Assembly: GCF_021726515.1 (NCBI RefSeq)
Contig: NZ_JAKKCJ010000003.1
Span: 434,001-498,000 of the forward strand
Length of the DNA: 64,000 nt
Direction: 5' to 3'
Source: Vibrio sp. CK2-1
Lineage (GTDB): Bacteria; Pseudomonadota; Gammaproteobacteria; Enterobacterales; Vibrionaceae
The notes under the pieces are model-generated. The model did no database searches. It was not told the DNA's origin and worked only from the letters and a program-made list of their open reading frames with translations. The position numbers were made by a program, and so were the translations under genes. This document shows, piece after piece, positions 53,427-64,000 of the stretch; position 1 is the stretch's first letter; each line of letters opens with the position of its first letter.

Positions 53427-54740
53427 ATGCTCAATAAGCTATACATTAAAGTTGTACTTGTAATTATTGTACTTAACGTATTTCTATCAATCAGTTACTA
53501 CTTTTTCGGCCATGATAAAACACTGGAAATGTCTCCTAAATATTATCCATATAAAGTGGCGTCTGACAGTGTGGTGGGGGGTAATAGCGAAGTCAGTTTA
53601 AATATGGATGGTGATACGCCCATCATGTCCTGTCGGCTAGTGAAAAGTAACTATCCATGGCCTTATTGTGAAATGACCATTACCTTATCGGACGATGTTA
53701 CCCAAGGTGTTGATTTATCGGGTTATGACCGTGTATACCTCGATGTTGATTATCAAGGGGTGCAAGAGAACACGGCAAAAGTTAGGGTGAATATTCGAAA
53801 CTATGAGCCTAAGGTTTTTGATCCGAAAGATGATAATACACTGAAATATAACGGTATTGAGTACCATGCTGGTTTTGGTCAAGGAGGCAAAGAAATTGGC
53901 TATGATAAGTTTCAAGTCCTGACTTGGTGGTTGTTTGATTACAATGTCGCAATTGAAGAATCTGGCGTGAAAGTGGATAACGTTTCGATGATTCAAATCG
54001 CGACGGATTCAGGATCAGTACTCGGTGATCATACTATTACGGTGAATAAAATCATTTTTAAAGGTGACTACTTAAGCCCAAGAGCTTTTGCTTTGGTTCT
54101 GTTGTCTACCTGGATCTCTGCTGCATTAGCGTTCTTGTTTTATGAGTTATTCCAATCGAGAAAGCGGGTTCGAAAAATGGCCGCCTATGCCGAGCATTTG
54201 AATAAGTTGAATAAAGCCTTAGAGACCAAATATACCGAAGTTTCTTTGATTGCCACTAAAGATGAACTGACTGGCGCATGTAACCGCCGAGCGATTCGTG
54301 AGTGGTTAGACAGTCTCGCACGCCGAGTTCGATGGGGAACGGAGAGTTTATCTGTCATTTATGTGGATTTAGACCACTTTAAAGCCGTGAATGATAACTT
54401 TGGTCATAATGTTGGTGACCAAGTGCTTCGTGAGTTTGCTAAATTAGTTTATGGGCAACTACGAGAAGGTGATCGTTTAGTTCGTTGGGGTGGTGAAGAG
54501 TTTGTTATTTTTTGTCCTAAAGCCGATATAGAGGGGGCTGCACAGGTTGCTGAGCGTATTCGTACGATGGTTGAAAGTTATCAATGGCCTGAAGTTGGAG
54601 TATTAACTTGTAGCTTTGGTGTCACTGAAATGGCATCGGGTGAAGGTGTGACAGAAATGATCGCTAGAGCAGATGAGGCTTTATATCATGCTAAGAGAAA
54701 CGGTCGTAATCGTGTGGAAGTGTTAGAAAGGCTTATTTAA
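53427..54740 (+). CDS. Membrane-bound diguanylate cyclase
   Basis: Makes cyclic di-GMP. It has 437 residues: one N-terminal helix (7-25), a periplasmic sensory region of beta-sandwich type (30-215, like a carbohydrate-binding module in its SGYDRVYLDVDYQG strands), a second membrane helix (about 222-245), a short coiled coil and the GGDEF domain (270-437). The active site reads GGEEF (RWGGEEF). An inhibitory RxxD site (REGD) sits five residues before it, so product feedback is expected. ATG 53427 is 6 bases after AAGGA and is preferred to the earlier starts. Its 3' end overlaps convergent sanA by 8 bases. Confidence 0.9.
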   Translation: MLNKLYIKVVLVIIVLNVFLSISYYFFGHDKTLEMSPKYYPYKVASDSVVGGNSEVSLNMDGDTPIMSCRLVKSNYPWPYCEMTITLSDDVTQGVDLSGYDRVYLDVDYQGVQENTAKVRVNIRNYEPKVFDPKDDNTLKYNGIEYHAGFGQGGKEIGYDKFQVLTWWLFDYNVAIEESGVKVDNVSMIQIATDSGSVLGDHTITVNKIIFKGDYLSPRAFALVLLSTWISAALAFLFYELFQSRKRVRKMAAYAEHLNKLNKALETKYTEVSLIATKDELTGACNRRAIREWLDSLARRVRWGTESLSVIYVDLDHFKAVNDNFGHNVGDQVLREFAKLVYGQLREGDRLVRWGGEEFVIFCPKADIEGAAQVAERIRTMVESYQWPEVGVLTCSFGVTEMASGEGVTEMIARADEALYHAKRNGRNRVEVLERLI

Positions 54741-55497
54741 TCAAATTTTCTACAGGCTCATCTTTGTCATTTTCTGCTTTTAAATCAGGAGATAAATCGG
54801 TAGGTGAGCCTTGTGGATTGGCTTCTTTAATCGGACTTATTGGGCCAAAAAATTTAGGCTGTGAGTGTAGAATATACAAGTCTAAAAAGGCTTTCGTTCT
54901 AGCAAACACTTCACGAATTCGAATCGATAAACCAGAGGTCTCAACAGGACCGGGAACCGCTAAACATTGGGCGTTAATATGGTAATACTGAGCAATGTAG
55001 AGCGCTCGCTCACAATGAAAGTCTTGGGTAATAATTAAAAAGTGATCAGCAAGAAAAATCTCTTTTGCCCGCACGATAGAATCTAAGGTTCTAAAGCCTG
55101 CATAATCAAGATGAATATTGTCTTCTTTAATCCCCGCTTTAAGCAAATCCCGCTTCATTGTCCATGGTTCGTTATAGGAACGGTGTGCGTTATCGCCACT
55201 AAGTAGGAAACTTGTCACTTTTCCTCTTCGATGCAGTTCAATCGCCGCTTCAATTCGATGCGAATAGTAAGTGTTTAAGGTGTGTCCAATATACTTGCTG
55301 GTGCCTAGTACTAGGCCAATATCAAACTTAGGTACATCTGCAATGTCGTGATAAATCGAATCTTGAGTTTGCCAGCTGATCAACCGATCAATCAGTACAA
55401 TTCCACTGAGAAAGAGCACAAATAAAATCCCCAGAGCAGTTAAGCTTCGGGTTAGCCATTTTAGAGTTAATTGCAGTCGATCTTGGCGTATGGACAT
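54733..55497 (-). CDS. sanA: SanA/DUF218 envelope protein
   Basis: An inner-membrane protein of 254 residues with one N-terminal helix (about 17-37) and a periplasmic DUF218 domain. SanA of enterics is needed for envelope barrier function and vancomycin exclusion at high temperature. Family motifs VLGTSKYIG, LLSGDNAHRSYNEPWTM, LDYAGFRTLDSIVRA and ITQDFHCERALYIA align closely with E. coli SanA (239). The tail after residue 222 is longer and acidic. The gene ends inside the end of the diguanylate cyclase gene, with no terminator hairpin between them. Confidence 0.88.
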   Translation of the reverse strand: MSIRQDRLQLTLKWLTRSLTALGILFVLFLSGIVLIDRLISWQTQDSIYHDIADVPKFDIGLVLGTSKYIGHTLNTYYSHRIEAAIELHRRGKVTSFLLSGDNAHRSYNEPWTMKRDLLKAGIKEDNIHLDYAGFRTLDSIVRAKEIFLADHFLIITQDFHCERALYIAQYYHINAQCLAVPGPVETSGLSIRIREVFARTKAFLDLYILHSQPKFFGPISPIKEANPQGSPTDLSPDLKAENDKDEPVENLIK

Positions 55498-55540
55498 AGA
55501 GCTATAGACTTTGCTCTAAGGGGATGAAAAATGCGCTTGT

Positions 55541-55604
55541 CCCACATAAAAAATCACGGCTTATTGTCATGTCAGTATCCATACCATATTACCTGTTATG
55601 TGGG
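55541..55604. repeat. CCCACATAA inverted repeat upstream of sanA
   Basis: CCCACATAA (55541-55549) is inverted as TTATGTGGG (55596-55604), 46 bases apart. It may be an mRNA stem or a split operator. No gene is seen in this 150-base stretch. Confidence 0.3.
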
Positions 55605-55650
55605 GTATTTTAAGACGTTTGATAATAGCAGCGTAATTAGGCGGTGAAAA

Positions 55651-55690
55651 ATAAAAAAGCCCACTTTGTTTAAATATTAAAGTGGGCTTA
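55651..55690 (-). terminator. maeA: maeA terminator
   Basis: AAGCCCACTTT (55657-55667) pairs perfectly with AAAGTGGGCTT (55679-55689). On the minus strand TTTTTTAT follows. Confidence 0.85.
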
Positions 55691-55759
55691 CATTCACTTG
55701 TCATTATTGTTTAATTTATCAGCATCTAAGCTGCAGTTTTAAACGTTATAGCGAACCGA

Positions 55760-57448
55760 TTAGAATGCGGTACGTTTATAGCGACGATATTCTGGTTGCC
55801 AAAAACCATTTTCAATTGCCGCTTCAATCGCATCATCTGTGATTGAAAGTGCGACACCTTGTTCGATGGCTTTTTTCGCTACAGCAAAAGCAATCTTTTT
55901 CGACACCGTATGAATTTCTTCTAGTGGTGGCAGTAATGCACCTTTGCCTTTTAGGGCTAGTGGTGAACAGGTCGCAAGCGCACGGCTTGATTCCATCAAC
56001 ATTTCATCGGTAACGCGTGATGCAGAAACTGCAAGTACCCCTAGACCAATCCCCGGGAAGATATAGCTATTGTTACATTGGGCGATTGGGTAATCTTTGC
56101 CTTCAAATTTCACTGGCGCAAATGGACTGCCAGTTGCGATCAGCGCTTTACCGTTTGTCCATTGGAAAATATCTTGTGGAGTCCCTTCAACGCGACTAGT
56201 CGGGTTTGAAAGAGGGAAGATAATAGGGCGCTCACAATGTGCATGCATGGTTTCAATGACTTCTTGGCTGAATAAGCCAGGGACACCAGAAACACCAATT
56301 AATACCGTTGGTTTAGCATTACGCATTACATCTAGTAGAGAGTAGCCTTGTTCTTCACCTTGCCACTTTTCTAGGTGTTTATTCTTTTGAACCAGTCGCT
56401 GTTGGAAATCAAGAAGGTTTTTCATGCCTTGTTGTAGTAAGCCCCAACGGTCAACCATGTAAACTTGAGCGCGAGCTTGTTCATCGGTTAATCCTTCTGA
56501 CACCATTTGCGCAATAATTGCTTCTGCAATACCACAACCGGCAGAACCTGCACCTACAAAGGTAACTCGTTGCTCAGAAAGCTTACTACCTGCCGCATGA
56601 CAAGCCGCGATTAATGAACCAACCGTGACCGCTGCTGTGCCTTGAATATCATCATTAAAGCAGCACACTTTATCTTTATAACGCTCAAGTAATGGCATGG
56701 CATTTTTCTGAGCAAAGTCTTCAAACTGAATAAGAGCATCAGGCCAGCGGCGTTTGATGGCTTGCATGAAATCATCGACAAATTTGTCATATTCTGCGCC
56801 AGTAATACGCGGATGACGCCAGCCCATGTACATAGGATCGGCAAGACGTTGCGGATTATTGGTACCTACATCGAGCACGATAGGTAGAGTATAAGCCGGA
56901 CTGATCCCACCACACGCGGTGTAAAGAGAAAGCTTACCGATTGGAATACCCATGCCGCCGATACCTTGGTCACCAAGACCCAAAATACGTTCACCATCGG
57001 TTACCACGATCACTTTTACATTTTGGCTGGTGGCGTTGTTAACCAAATCGTCAATGCGATCACGGTTTGGATAAGAAATAAATAAGCCACGACCACGGCG
57101 ATAAATATTCGAGAAATTCTCACAAGCCGCGCCTACCGTTGGCGTGTAGATAATCGGCATCATTTCAGAGATATGATTCTGTACTAAACGGTAGAAGAGT
57201 GTTTCGTTAGTATCTTGAATGTTACGTAGATAAATGTGCTTATCCATATCACTTTCGAATGCTTGATATTGTAGATAGGCACGCTCTACTTGTTCTTGAA
57301 TGGTTTCTGTTGCTTCAGGTAGTAACCCTTCAAGGTTGAATTCTTTTCTTTCTTCAAAGGTAAAACCACTACCTTTATTCAGAAGAGGGGTGGCCATTAA
57401 TACTGGGCCTGCGTAGGTAATATATAGGGGACGTTTATCGTTATTCAT
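55760..57448 (-). CDS. maeA: NAD-dependent malic enzyme
   Basis: Oxidatively decarboxylates malate to pyruvate in the cytosol, linking the TCA cycle to gluconeogenic and lipid supply. It has 562 residues (E. coli SfcA/MaeA 565). Catalytic Tyr is in [14 protein letters not shown] (near 105), catalytic Lys follows [16 protein letters not shown] (near 170), metal ligands are in [10 protein letters not shown] (near 250), and the dinucleotide loop is [13 protein letters not shown] (near 290). AGAGTCCG precedes the ATG. It is monocistronic, with its own terminator. Confidence 0.95.
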   Translation of the reverse strand: MNNDKRPLYITYAGPVLMATPLLNKGSGFTFEERKEFNLEGLLPEATETIQEQVERAYLQYQAFESDMDKHIYLRNIQDTNETLFYRLVQNHISEMMPIIYTPTVGAACENFSNIYRRGRGLFISYPNRDRIDDLVNNATSQNVKVIVVTDGERILGLGDQGIGGMGIPIGKLSLYTACGGISPAYTLPIVLDVGTNNPQRLADPMYMGWRHPRITGAEYDKFVDDFMQAIKRRWPDALIQFEDFAQKNAMPLLERYKDKVCCFNDDIQGTAAVTVGSLIAACHAAGSKLSEQRVTFVGAGSAGCGIAEAIIAQMVSEGLTDEQARAQVYMVDRWGLLQQGMKNLLDFQQRLVQKNKHLEKWQGEEQGYSLLDVMRNAKPTVLIGVSGVPGLFSQEVIETMHAHCERPIIFPLSNPTSRVEGTPQDIFQWTNGKALIATGSPFAPVKFEGKDYPIAQCNNSYIFPGIGLGVLAVSASRVTDEMLMESSRALATCSPLALKGKGALLPPLEEIHTVSKKIAFAVAKKAIEQGVALSITDDAIEAAIENGFWQPEYRRYKRTAF

Positions 57449-57763
57449 TGTCGGACTCTTTTTCTACGAGCAAAATTTGCTTGGTTCGGAACAGAAACAT
57501 AGATTCGATAGTATAGCGCTATATTAAAATGCACATAGTAATTGTAAACAATCTTTCTGTAATGTTTGGCTTTAGCGCACAGAAAATTGATTTTAACTTC
57601 TAGAGTAAGAGGTGGTAAAAATGATGGAATGTTATTTAATTGTTTGTTTTTAAATCAATTGTGTGATTTTTGTTAGCTTTTAAAATTGAAACTCACTAGG
57701 TACAAAAAAACTAAATTTTGTATACAGTTTTGTTGGTTTTTCTGTTTTTAATCTGAAAAGTCT
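57449..57763. other. AT-rich spacer between trmK and maeA
   Basis: About 300 bases holding the maeA upstream region and the 3' side of trmK. TACAAAA/TTTTGTA arms (57702-57722) could end trmK. I see no other gene or clear operator. Confidence 0.4.
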
Positions 57764-58449
57764 AGCTGCTGACGAATGTGAGAGTACCACTGCAAAGGTA
57801 GCTGAGCTTGCGTAGGATCGCTTTGCTGCATGCGTGAGTAGTGGGTGAGTGTCTTTTGTAGATAGCGCTTATTCAATTCAGCTTGTTCTTGATTGGAATA
57901 GTGCCAAATCTGCTCCCCAACGGGATGAATATTATCTTGTGGACTTTGAGGTGCCTCGTGAGATACATGCAGAATCTCATAATATCGACCGTTATCTTCG
58001 ATGAGCTTTTCTTGCTTTAAGCTCATATTCAAATTGATTAAGGTTTGGCGCAGGTTAAATTGTTGGTAAACCGGACACAATAGATAGTCGATCTCTAAGT
58101 GAGAATATTGCTTTTGCAACGCTTGAACAAACTCCATCATTAAATCGCCACCCACACCTGCAATGATGACCAGTTGTTTACCGGAATACTTTTCTAGCGG
58201 GAGTGTTTTGACATCTTGACAGTAGACCTGCCATTGAGAGGGGCAGTCGTGAAAGAATTGCTCTAAGCGTGTTTGCACTAATGAGGTTAACTCGGGAACG
58301 ATATCGACAAAGTTAATAAACGGAGCCGCTTGGCGTTGTAGTAATGCCGCGCCTAGAAATCCGTGATCACAGCAGCAATCCCATATATGTTGGTAATCCT
58401 GCTTTGAAATCATAGATTCAATATGTTGTAGTCGTTTACTTAGCTTCAC
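57748..58449 (-). CDS. trmK: tRNA (adenine-22-N1) methyltransferase TrmK
   Basis: An S-adenosylmethionine enzyme that makes m1A22 in tRNA. It has 233 residues. The family start KLSKRLQHIESMI, the cofactor loop DCCCDHGFLGAAL (near 25; the usual form is D-GSDH-YLP), IIAGVGGDLMMEFV (near 95) and LIEDNGRYYEIL (near 150) are present. The triple cysteine in the cofactor loop is unusual. The GTG at 58449 fits the family N-terminus (VKLSKRL) and has GAGAAG upstream; the TTG five codons earlier is less likely. It lies upstream of maeA on the same strand, 300 bases apart. Confidence 0.85.
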   Translation of the reverse strand: MKLSKRLQHIESMISKQDYQHIWDCCCDHGFLGAALLQRQAAPFINFVDIVPELTSLVQTRLEQFFHDCPSQWQVYCQDVKTLPLEKYSGKQLVIIAGVGGDLMMEFVQALQKQYSHLEIDYLLCPVYQQFNLRQTLINLNMSLKQEKLIEDNGRYYEILHVSHEAPQSPQDNIHPVGEQIWHYSNQEQAELNKRYLQKTLTHYSRMQQSDPTQAQLPLQWYSHIRQQLDFSD

Positions 58450-58614
58450 GATTCTTCTCGTCAATTTAATCGCTCAGCATTGTACTGCGTTATTAGGGAT
58501 AGGTGTAGGTGAGTTCATATCATTTGGCTATTACTTCGTCTAATATCTGTTGTAAGCACCGCTTTCTAGACGTGATTTCAATTAGTTAATTGATTAATAA
58601 ATAAGGGAATAGAT

Positions 58615-59346
58615 ATGACCAATGTACCCTCTAATAATAAAACGATTCCAGCACTGTTACTCGGCGCATTTATTTGTATTGGGCTGGCTTTGTTGGGCTA
58701 CCAACTAGGCTCGGCGGCTATTGAATATAAACAATACGAACGCAGCGTAAACGTGAAAGGATTGGCAGAAAAAGAAGTCGAGGCCGATGTGGTGATTTGG
58801 CCGATCCAATTTACCTTAGCCAATAATGACTTATCTGCGCTTTATAATGAGGTTGATAAAAGCACCGAAAAAATTAAAGCCTTCCTTTTGCTAAAAGGCG
58901 TTTCTCCGGAGGCAATCAGTTTTAGTGCTCCAGCCATTGTTGATAAATCGGCTCAACAGTGGGGTGATAATTCTCGCGCTGAATTTCGCTATTCCGCTAA
59001 TCAAACCGTGACGGTTTACTCAAATAAAATCGATATTGTGCGCAATGTAATGGCTGAAATGTCAGAGCTCGGCAAGCAAGGAATTGTGTTCAGCGGAGAC
59101 AGTTATTCATCTCAGCCTGAATATATCTTCACAGGCCTGAACGAAATCAAACCATCCATGATTGAAGAAGCCACCAAAAACGCCCGCATAGTGGCGGAAA
59201 AGTTTGCCAAAGATTCTGATAGCCAATTAGGTAAAATAAAACGAGCATCACAAGGCCAATTTACCATTTCACCAAGAGACAAAAACACGCCTTATATCAA
59301 AAAGATCCGTGTGGTTTCTACGGTACAATATTACCTATCAGATTAA
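58615..59346 (+). CDS. SIMPL-domain (DUF541) exported protein
   Basis: A 243-residue protein with an N-terminal signal anchor (residues about 11-30), then a SIMPL domain (40-240): RSVNVKGLAEKEVEADVVIW opens it, and QTVTVYSNKIDIVRNV and EATKNARIVAEKFAKDSDSQ follow. E. coli YggE is a relative, linked to oxidative-stress tolerance; the biochemical function is unknown. AAGGG precedes the ATG. The Nudix gene starts 32 bases downstream, so the two are probably one operon. Confidence 0.85.
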   Translation: MTNVPSNNKTIPALLLGAFICIGLALLGYQLGSAAIEYKQYERSVNVKGLAEKEVEADVVIWPIQFTLANNDLSALYNEVDKSTEKIKAFLLLKGVSPEAISFSAPAIVDKSAQQWGDNSRAEFRYSANQTVTVYSNKIDIVRNVMAEMSELGKQGIVFSGDSYSSQPEYIFTGLNEIKPSMIEEATKNARIVAEKFAKDSDSQLGKIKRASQGQFTISPRDKNTPYIKKIRVVSTVQYYLSD

Positions 59347-59378
59347 ATAAACTGCGGATAAATACGAAAGGCATAATA

Positions 59379-59918
59379 ATGAATGAAATAAAAACCCTGC
59401 ATTCTGAGGTGGTTTACCAAAACAAATGGATGACAGTTCGCGAAGATCAAATTGAACGACCAAGCGGCGCGAAAGGTATTTATGGCGTGGTCGAAAAGCC
59501 TAATTTTGTGGTGATTTTACCGATTCAAAATGATGACGTTTACCTTGTTGAGCAATATCGCTATGCGGTTAAACAGCGTCTATTAGAGTTTCCTCAAGGT
59601 GCATGGGAAAGTAATCCAGATGCAGATCCTGTCGTTTTAGCTGCCGGTGAGTTAAAAGAAGAAACCGGCCTAGTAGCAGGCAATATGGTTTATGTTGGTT
59701 TTCAATACCTTGCTTATGGATATTCCAATCAAGGTTACCATATCTATTTAGCGACCGATTTAACGCAAACAGAACGTAATCTAGATCCGGAAGAAGAAGG
59801 GTTAGTGACTAAGAAAATGCCAATAACTGAATTTGAACAAAAGATCATTTCGGGAGAGATTAAAGATGCTTCAACCGTTAATGCTTATGGTTTAGCTAAG
59901 TTGAAAGGTTTGATTTAG
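59379..59918 (+). CDS. Nudix hydrolase, ADP-ribose-pyrophosphatase type
   Basis: A 179-residue cytosolic hydrolase. The Nudix box is recognisable as AAGELKEETGL (near 91), preceded by LEFPQGAWESNPDADP. The canonical spacing is two residues longer, and the first Glu is replaced, a form seen in a subgroup of ADP-ribose or nucleotide-sugar hydrolases. The substrate is not certain. AAGG precedes the ATG. It follows the SIMPL gene closely, and a 12-bp hairpin ends the operon. Confidence 0.85.
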   Translation: MNEIKTLHSEVVYQNKWMTVREDQIERPSGAKGIYGVVEKPNFVVILPIQNDDVYLVEQYRYAVKQRLLEFPQGAWESNPDADPVVLAAGELKEETGLVAGNMVYVGFQYLAYGYSNQGYHIYLATDLTQTERNLDPEEEGLVTKKMPITEFEQKIISGEIKDASTVNAYGLAKLKGLI

Positions 59919-59942
59919 CGAGTTAATAACTTAGAAAAATAT

Positions 59943-59987
59943 AAAGCCAATAAGAGCGATTTACTGGAACTTATTGGCTTTGATTTT
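59943..59987. terminator. Terminator between Nudix gene and sugar-dehydrogenase gene
   Basis: AAAGCCAATAAG (59943-59954) pairs perfectly with CTTATTGGCTTT (59970-59981), followed by GATTTT. The genes on either side are convergent. Confidence 0.75.
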
Positions 59988-59999
59988 AACATTTGAACG

Positions 60000-61148
60000 T
60001 TATTTTTTAGGCGCTAATAGATACAACTTCCCTGAATCTGTGGAGAAATAAACCAATCCTTGTTCATCGACAGTAATATCTCGAACTCTTTCTTGCAGAT
60101 CTTCAACCAAACGAATTTCATCTCTTATTTGATTATCAGGCGTTAATGAAATCATATTAATGTGAGTTTTTACGAGAGCGCCAATCAATAAATTTCCTTG
60201 CCATTGTGGGAAAGCATTACCGTTATAAATCACCGCAGAACTTGGTGCGATAGAGGGAACATAAACCATGATTGGGGCTTCGATGCCAGGTAGAGTTTCT
60301 GCTTCACCTACATCCAGTGGTCCCCAGTATTCCTTGCCGTGAGAAGTTTTTGCCCAACCATAATTTAGCCCGGGTTTGATAATGTTAATTTCATCGCCAC
60401 CACGCGGGCCATGCTCTACTTCCCATAATATTTTTCGGTTTGAATCGTAAACTAAACCTTGTGGATTACGATGACCATAGCTCCATATTGCTTCATTACC
60501 TTGTTTCGTTTTAATAAATGGATTGTCTTGTGGCACTGAACCATCAATGTTTAAACGCAAAATAGCGGCGGCTTGGTTATCCATATTTTGGCCATTATCT
60601 CGGTTGCCGCGATCGCCTACGCCAAAGAATACATGCCCTGATTCATCAAAAGTAATACGGCTACCAAAGTGTTTACCGCTGTCATCGGCTGAATCAGTGA
60701 CGAGCAGATCTTGCCATTGGGTTAAGGCTTTGTTGGTAACATCTAACTGAGCTCGAGCTAGAGTGGTTGCAGAGTTGCCATCTTGGAGAGGTTTTACGTA
60801 AGTAAAATAAAACCAAGTTTGCTTATTTGAATCGGTATAACGCGCTACATCTAACAAACCGCCTTGACCAGAAACTTTGATGTCAGGTAGACCAGATATT
60901 TCAGATTTTTGTTTGGTAGTGAGATCGAGTAGGTAAAGATGGCCACTACGTTCTGTCATCAAGAGTTGATTTTCACTTACCCAATCCATTCCCCAAATAA
61001 CGCCTAGTTTATCGGCCACTATTTTGGTGGTGTAACCTTGTTGATTTTTAGGAGCTTCTTGAGCACTAGCTACAGAAGATAAAGCGGCAATCGAGCTAAA
61101 TAGCAGTAGTGAAGAATAACGTTTGCACTGAGACAGTAAAGGTAGCAT
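60000..61148 (-). CDS. PQQ-dependent sugar dehydrogenase, soluble type (YliI-like)
   Basis: A periplasmic six-bladed propeller of the soluble aldose/glucose-dehydrogenase family (GSDH), 382 residues. The signal peptide ends near VASA-QE. The catalytic His is in GKHFGSRI (near 159) and the PQQ/Ca region in WEVEHGPRGGDEINII (near 243). LNYGWAKTSHGKEYWG follows. E. coli YliI (371) is the close model; it needs external PQQ, since no PQQ synthesis genes are seen here. GAGAG lies upstream of the ATG. Confidence 0.88.
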   Translation of the reverse strand: MLPLLSQCKRYSSLLLFSSIAALSSVASAQEAPKNQQGYTTKIVADKLGVIWGMDWVSENQLLMTERSGHLYLLDLTTKQKSEISGLPDIKVSGQGGLLDVARYTDSNKQTWFYFTYVKPLQDGNSATTLARAQLDVTNKALTQWQDLLVTDSADDSGKHFGSRITFDESGHVFFGVGDRGNRDNGQNMDNQAAAILRLNIDGSVPQDNPFIKTKQGNEAIWSYGHRNPQGLVYDSNRKILWEVEHGPRGGDEINIIKPGLNYGWAKTSHGKEYWGPLDVGEAETLPGIEAPIMVYVPSIAPSSAVIYNGNAFPQWQGNLLIGALVKTHINMISLTPDNQIRDEIRLVEDLQERVRDITVDEQGLVYFSTDSGKLYLLAPKK

Positions 61149-62479
<1,331 letters not shown>

Positions 62480-62497
62480 CCGAGAGGATTAATCACA

Positions 62498-64000
62498 ATG
62501 AAATTCAACGAATCATGGCTTCGTGAGTGGGTTAACCCTGCGGTTGCAACTGACGAGTTAACACATCAAATTACAATGGCTGGCCTAGAAGTCGATGACG
62601 TACTTCCAGTTGCTGGCAGCTTTACTGGCGTTAAAGTCGGTAAAGTAGTGGAATGTGGTCAACACCCAGATGCTGACAAACTACGTGTCACTAAAGTCGA
62701 TGTTGGCGCAGAAGAATTATTAGACATCGTTTGTGGTGCACCAAACTGTCGCGAAGGCTTAACCGTCGCAGTGGCAACCGTAGGGGCAGTTCTTCCGGGC
62801 GATTTCAAAATCAAGAAAGCTAAACTACGTGGTCAACCATCACACGGTATGCTGTGTTCATTTACTGAACTCGGTATCGACGTAGAATCTGATGGCATTA
62901 TGGAATTGGCAGATGATGCCGTTATCGGTACTGATTTCCGTGAATTCCTAGGTCTTGATGATGTCACTATCGATGTTGATCTAACCGCAAACCGCGCAGA
63001 TTGTTTCAGCGTTCGTGGTATGGCTCGTGAAGTTGGCGTATTAAACCGCGCTGATGTCACTGAGCCTTCAGTCAATGCAATTGCTCCTTCGATTGACGAT
63101 ACCGTTTCAATTGAAGTAAAAGCACCAGCTGCGTGTCCACGTTACCTTGGCCGTGTGGTTAAGAATGTGAATGCTCAAGCGCAAACACCACTTTGGATGC
63201 AAGAAAAACTGCGTCGTTGTGGTATTCGTTCTATCGATCCTGTGGTTGATATCACTAACTTCGTTCTATTAGAGCAAGGTCAACCAATGCACGCGTTTGA
63301 TCTTACTAAGATCGAAGGCGGTATCGTGGTTCGTATGGCTGAGCAAGACGAAAAGCTAACACTACTTGATGGTACTGAAGCGAAATTAAACGCGGATACT
63401 TTAGTCGTCGCGGATCACAATAAAGCTTTGGCTATCGCAGGTATCTTCGGTGGTGAAGAGTCTGGCGTAACCGCTGAAACTAAAGATGTACTACTTGAGT
63501 GTGCATTCTTCGCACCAGATCATATCCGTGGTCGCGCTCGTAGCTATGGTCTACATACCGATTCTTCAATGCGTTTTGAGCGTGGTGTGGATTACGCACT
63601 GCAAGCAAGCGCAATGGAACGTGCAACTGAATTGCTTGTTGAAATCTGTGGTGGTGAAGTAGCGCCGGTTGTAACGGTGGAATCTGAAGCTGATTTACCT
63701 AAGCCAAACAAAGTCGCATTACGTCGCACTAAGCTAGATAATCTTTTAGGTCATCATATTGCCGATAGCGATGTGGTTGAGATCTTAGAACGTCTAGGTA
63801 TGACAGTTGAAGCGACTTCTCTTGAAAACGGTGCAGAAGGCTGGACTGCAATTGCTCCGACATGGCGTTTTGATATCGCAATTGAGCAAGATTTGATTGA
63901 AGAAGTCGGCCGTATCTACGGTTACGACAATATTCCAAATCAAGCACCAGTTGCTGCACTTAGCATGAACGATCATAAAGAAGCGAACTTGCTTCTTAAA
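62498..64000 (+). CDS. pheT: Phenylalanyl-tRNA synthetase beta subunit, 3'-truncated by window edge
   Basis: The partner of PheS, with tRNA binding and editing domains. 501 of about 795 codons are present and the frame is open to the last base. The EMAP/OB tRNA-binding domain runs from [20 protein letters not shown] (near 43) to about 150. The B3/B4 editing domain follows ([20 protein letters not shown] to [13 protein letters not shown], about 210-370), and the start of the B5 domain is seen. GAGAGGATT precedes the ATG. Cotranscription with pheS is near certain. Confidence 0.97.
   Translation, partial: MKFNESWLREWVNPAVATDELTHQITMAGLEVDDVLPVAGSFTGVKVGKVVECGQHPDADKLRVTKVDVGAEELLDIVCGAPNCREGLTVAVATVGAVLPGDFKIKKAKLRGQPSHGMLCSFTELGIDVESDGIMELADDAVIGTDFREFLGLDDVTIDVDLTANRADCFSVRGMAREVGVLNRADVTEPSVNAIAPSIDDTVSIEVKAPAACPRYLGRVVKNVNAQAQTPLWMQEKLRRCGIRSIDPVVDITNFVLLEQGQPMHAFDLTKIEGGIVVRMAEQDEKLTLLDGTEAKLNADTLVVADHNKALAIAGIFGGEESGVTAETKDVLLECAFFAPDHIRGRARSYGLHTDSSMRFERGVDYALQASAMERATELLVEICGGEVAPVVTVESEADLPKPNKVALRRTKLDNLLGHHIADSDVVEILERLGMTVEATSLENGAEGWTAIAPTWRFDIAIEQDLIEEVGRIYGYDNIPNQAPVAALSMNDHKEANLLLK

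Overview
The window looks like a chromosomal segment of a marine gammaproteobacterium of the family Vibrionaceae. The evidence is FabV as the enoyl reductase, a psrA-fadE-fabV fatty-acid cluster, a hexR-panP-lysO-tfoX run, a CARB-type beta-lactamase and a Vibrio-style repeat with a TATACCCAAGT-type end. Most genes are ordinary core genes. I see no rRNA, tRNA or CRISPR array.

Region by region. 1-4.1 kb: the C-terminal four fifths of metE, a secreted SPOR-like protein, an HslJ/META lipoprotein and two small proteins. 4.2-11.4 kb: rplY, radD, a FadL porin, rsuA, a Bcr-type exporter and a DUF2913-like gene, in an order close to the rplY-yejH-rsuA-bcr block of enterics with fadL inserted. 11.5-15.8 kb: a three-gene ABC ATPase / FtsX permease / AttH-lipocalin operon. 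16-22 kb: nhaA, then psrA, fadE and fabV, which link fatty-acid breakdown and synthesis. 22.2-24.4 kb: a small P-loop kinase, a 267-bp MITE-like element, an isoprenylcysteine-methyltransferase-like membrane protein and a CARB-type beta-lactamase.

24.4-32 kb is the accessory part. It carries a two- or three-gene system: a NERD nuclease-related segment; a 1501-residue protein with a degenerate kinase, an intact Ser/Thr-type kinase and an SF1 (COG1112-like) helicase; and a 461-residue partner. This resembles Mokosh type I anti-phage systems, with a NERD module added. The NERD part is separated from the kinase-helicase by a single -1 frame change. It is followed by an orphan YefM antitoxin whose YoeB toxin is cut to 18 codons, and by a YcxB-like membrane protein.

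32.6-45.3 kb returns to core genes: a DEAD-box RNA helicase, the ybjL antiporter, grxA, hexR, panP, a secreted protein, lysO, tfoX, an outer-membrane barrel, a YdgA-like protein and serC. 45.3-54.7 kb: cydDC, trxB, an overlapping 2OG-dioxygenase / PLP-enzyme pair, a DUF2797 protein and a diguanylate cyclase. 54.7-64 kb: sanA, maeA, trmK, a SIMPL protein, a Nudix hydrolase, a PQQ-type sugar dehydrogenase, pheS and the first 501 codons of pheT.

Most convergent gene pairs are separated by strong hairpins that can act in both directions. Candidate FadR and PsrA sites upstream of fadL, psrA and fabV suggest that the fatty-acid genes spread over 7-22 kb are co-regulated. Function names come from reading the proteins by eye. 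No database search was possible.
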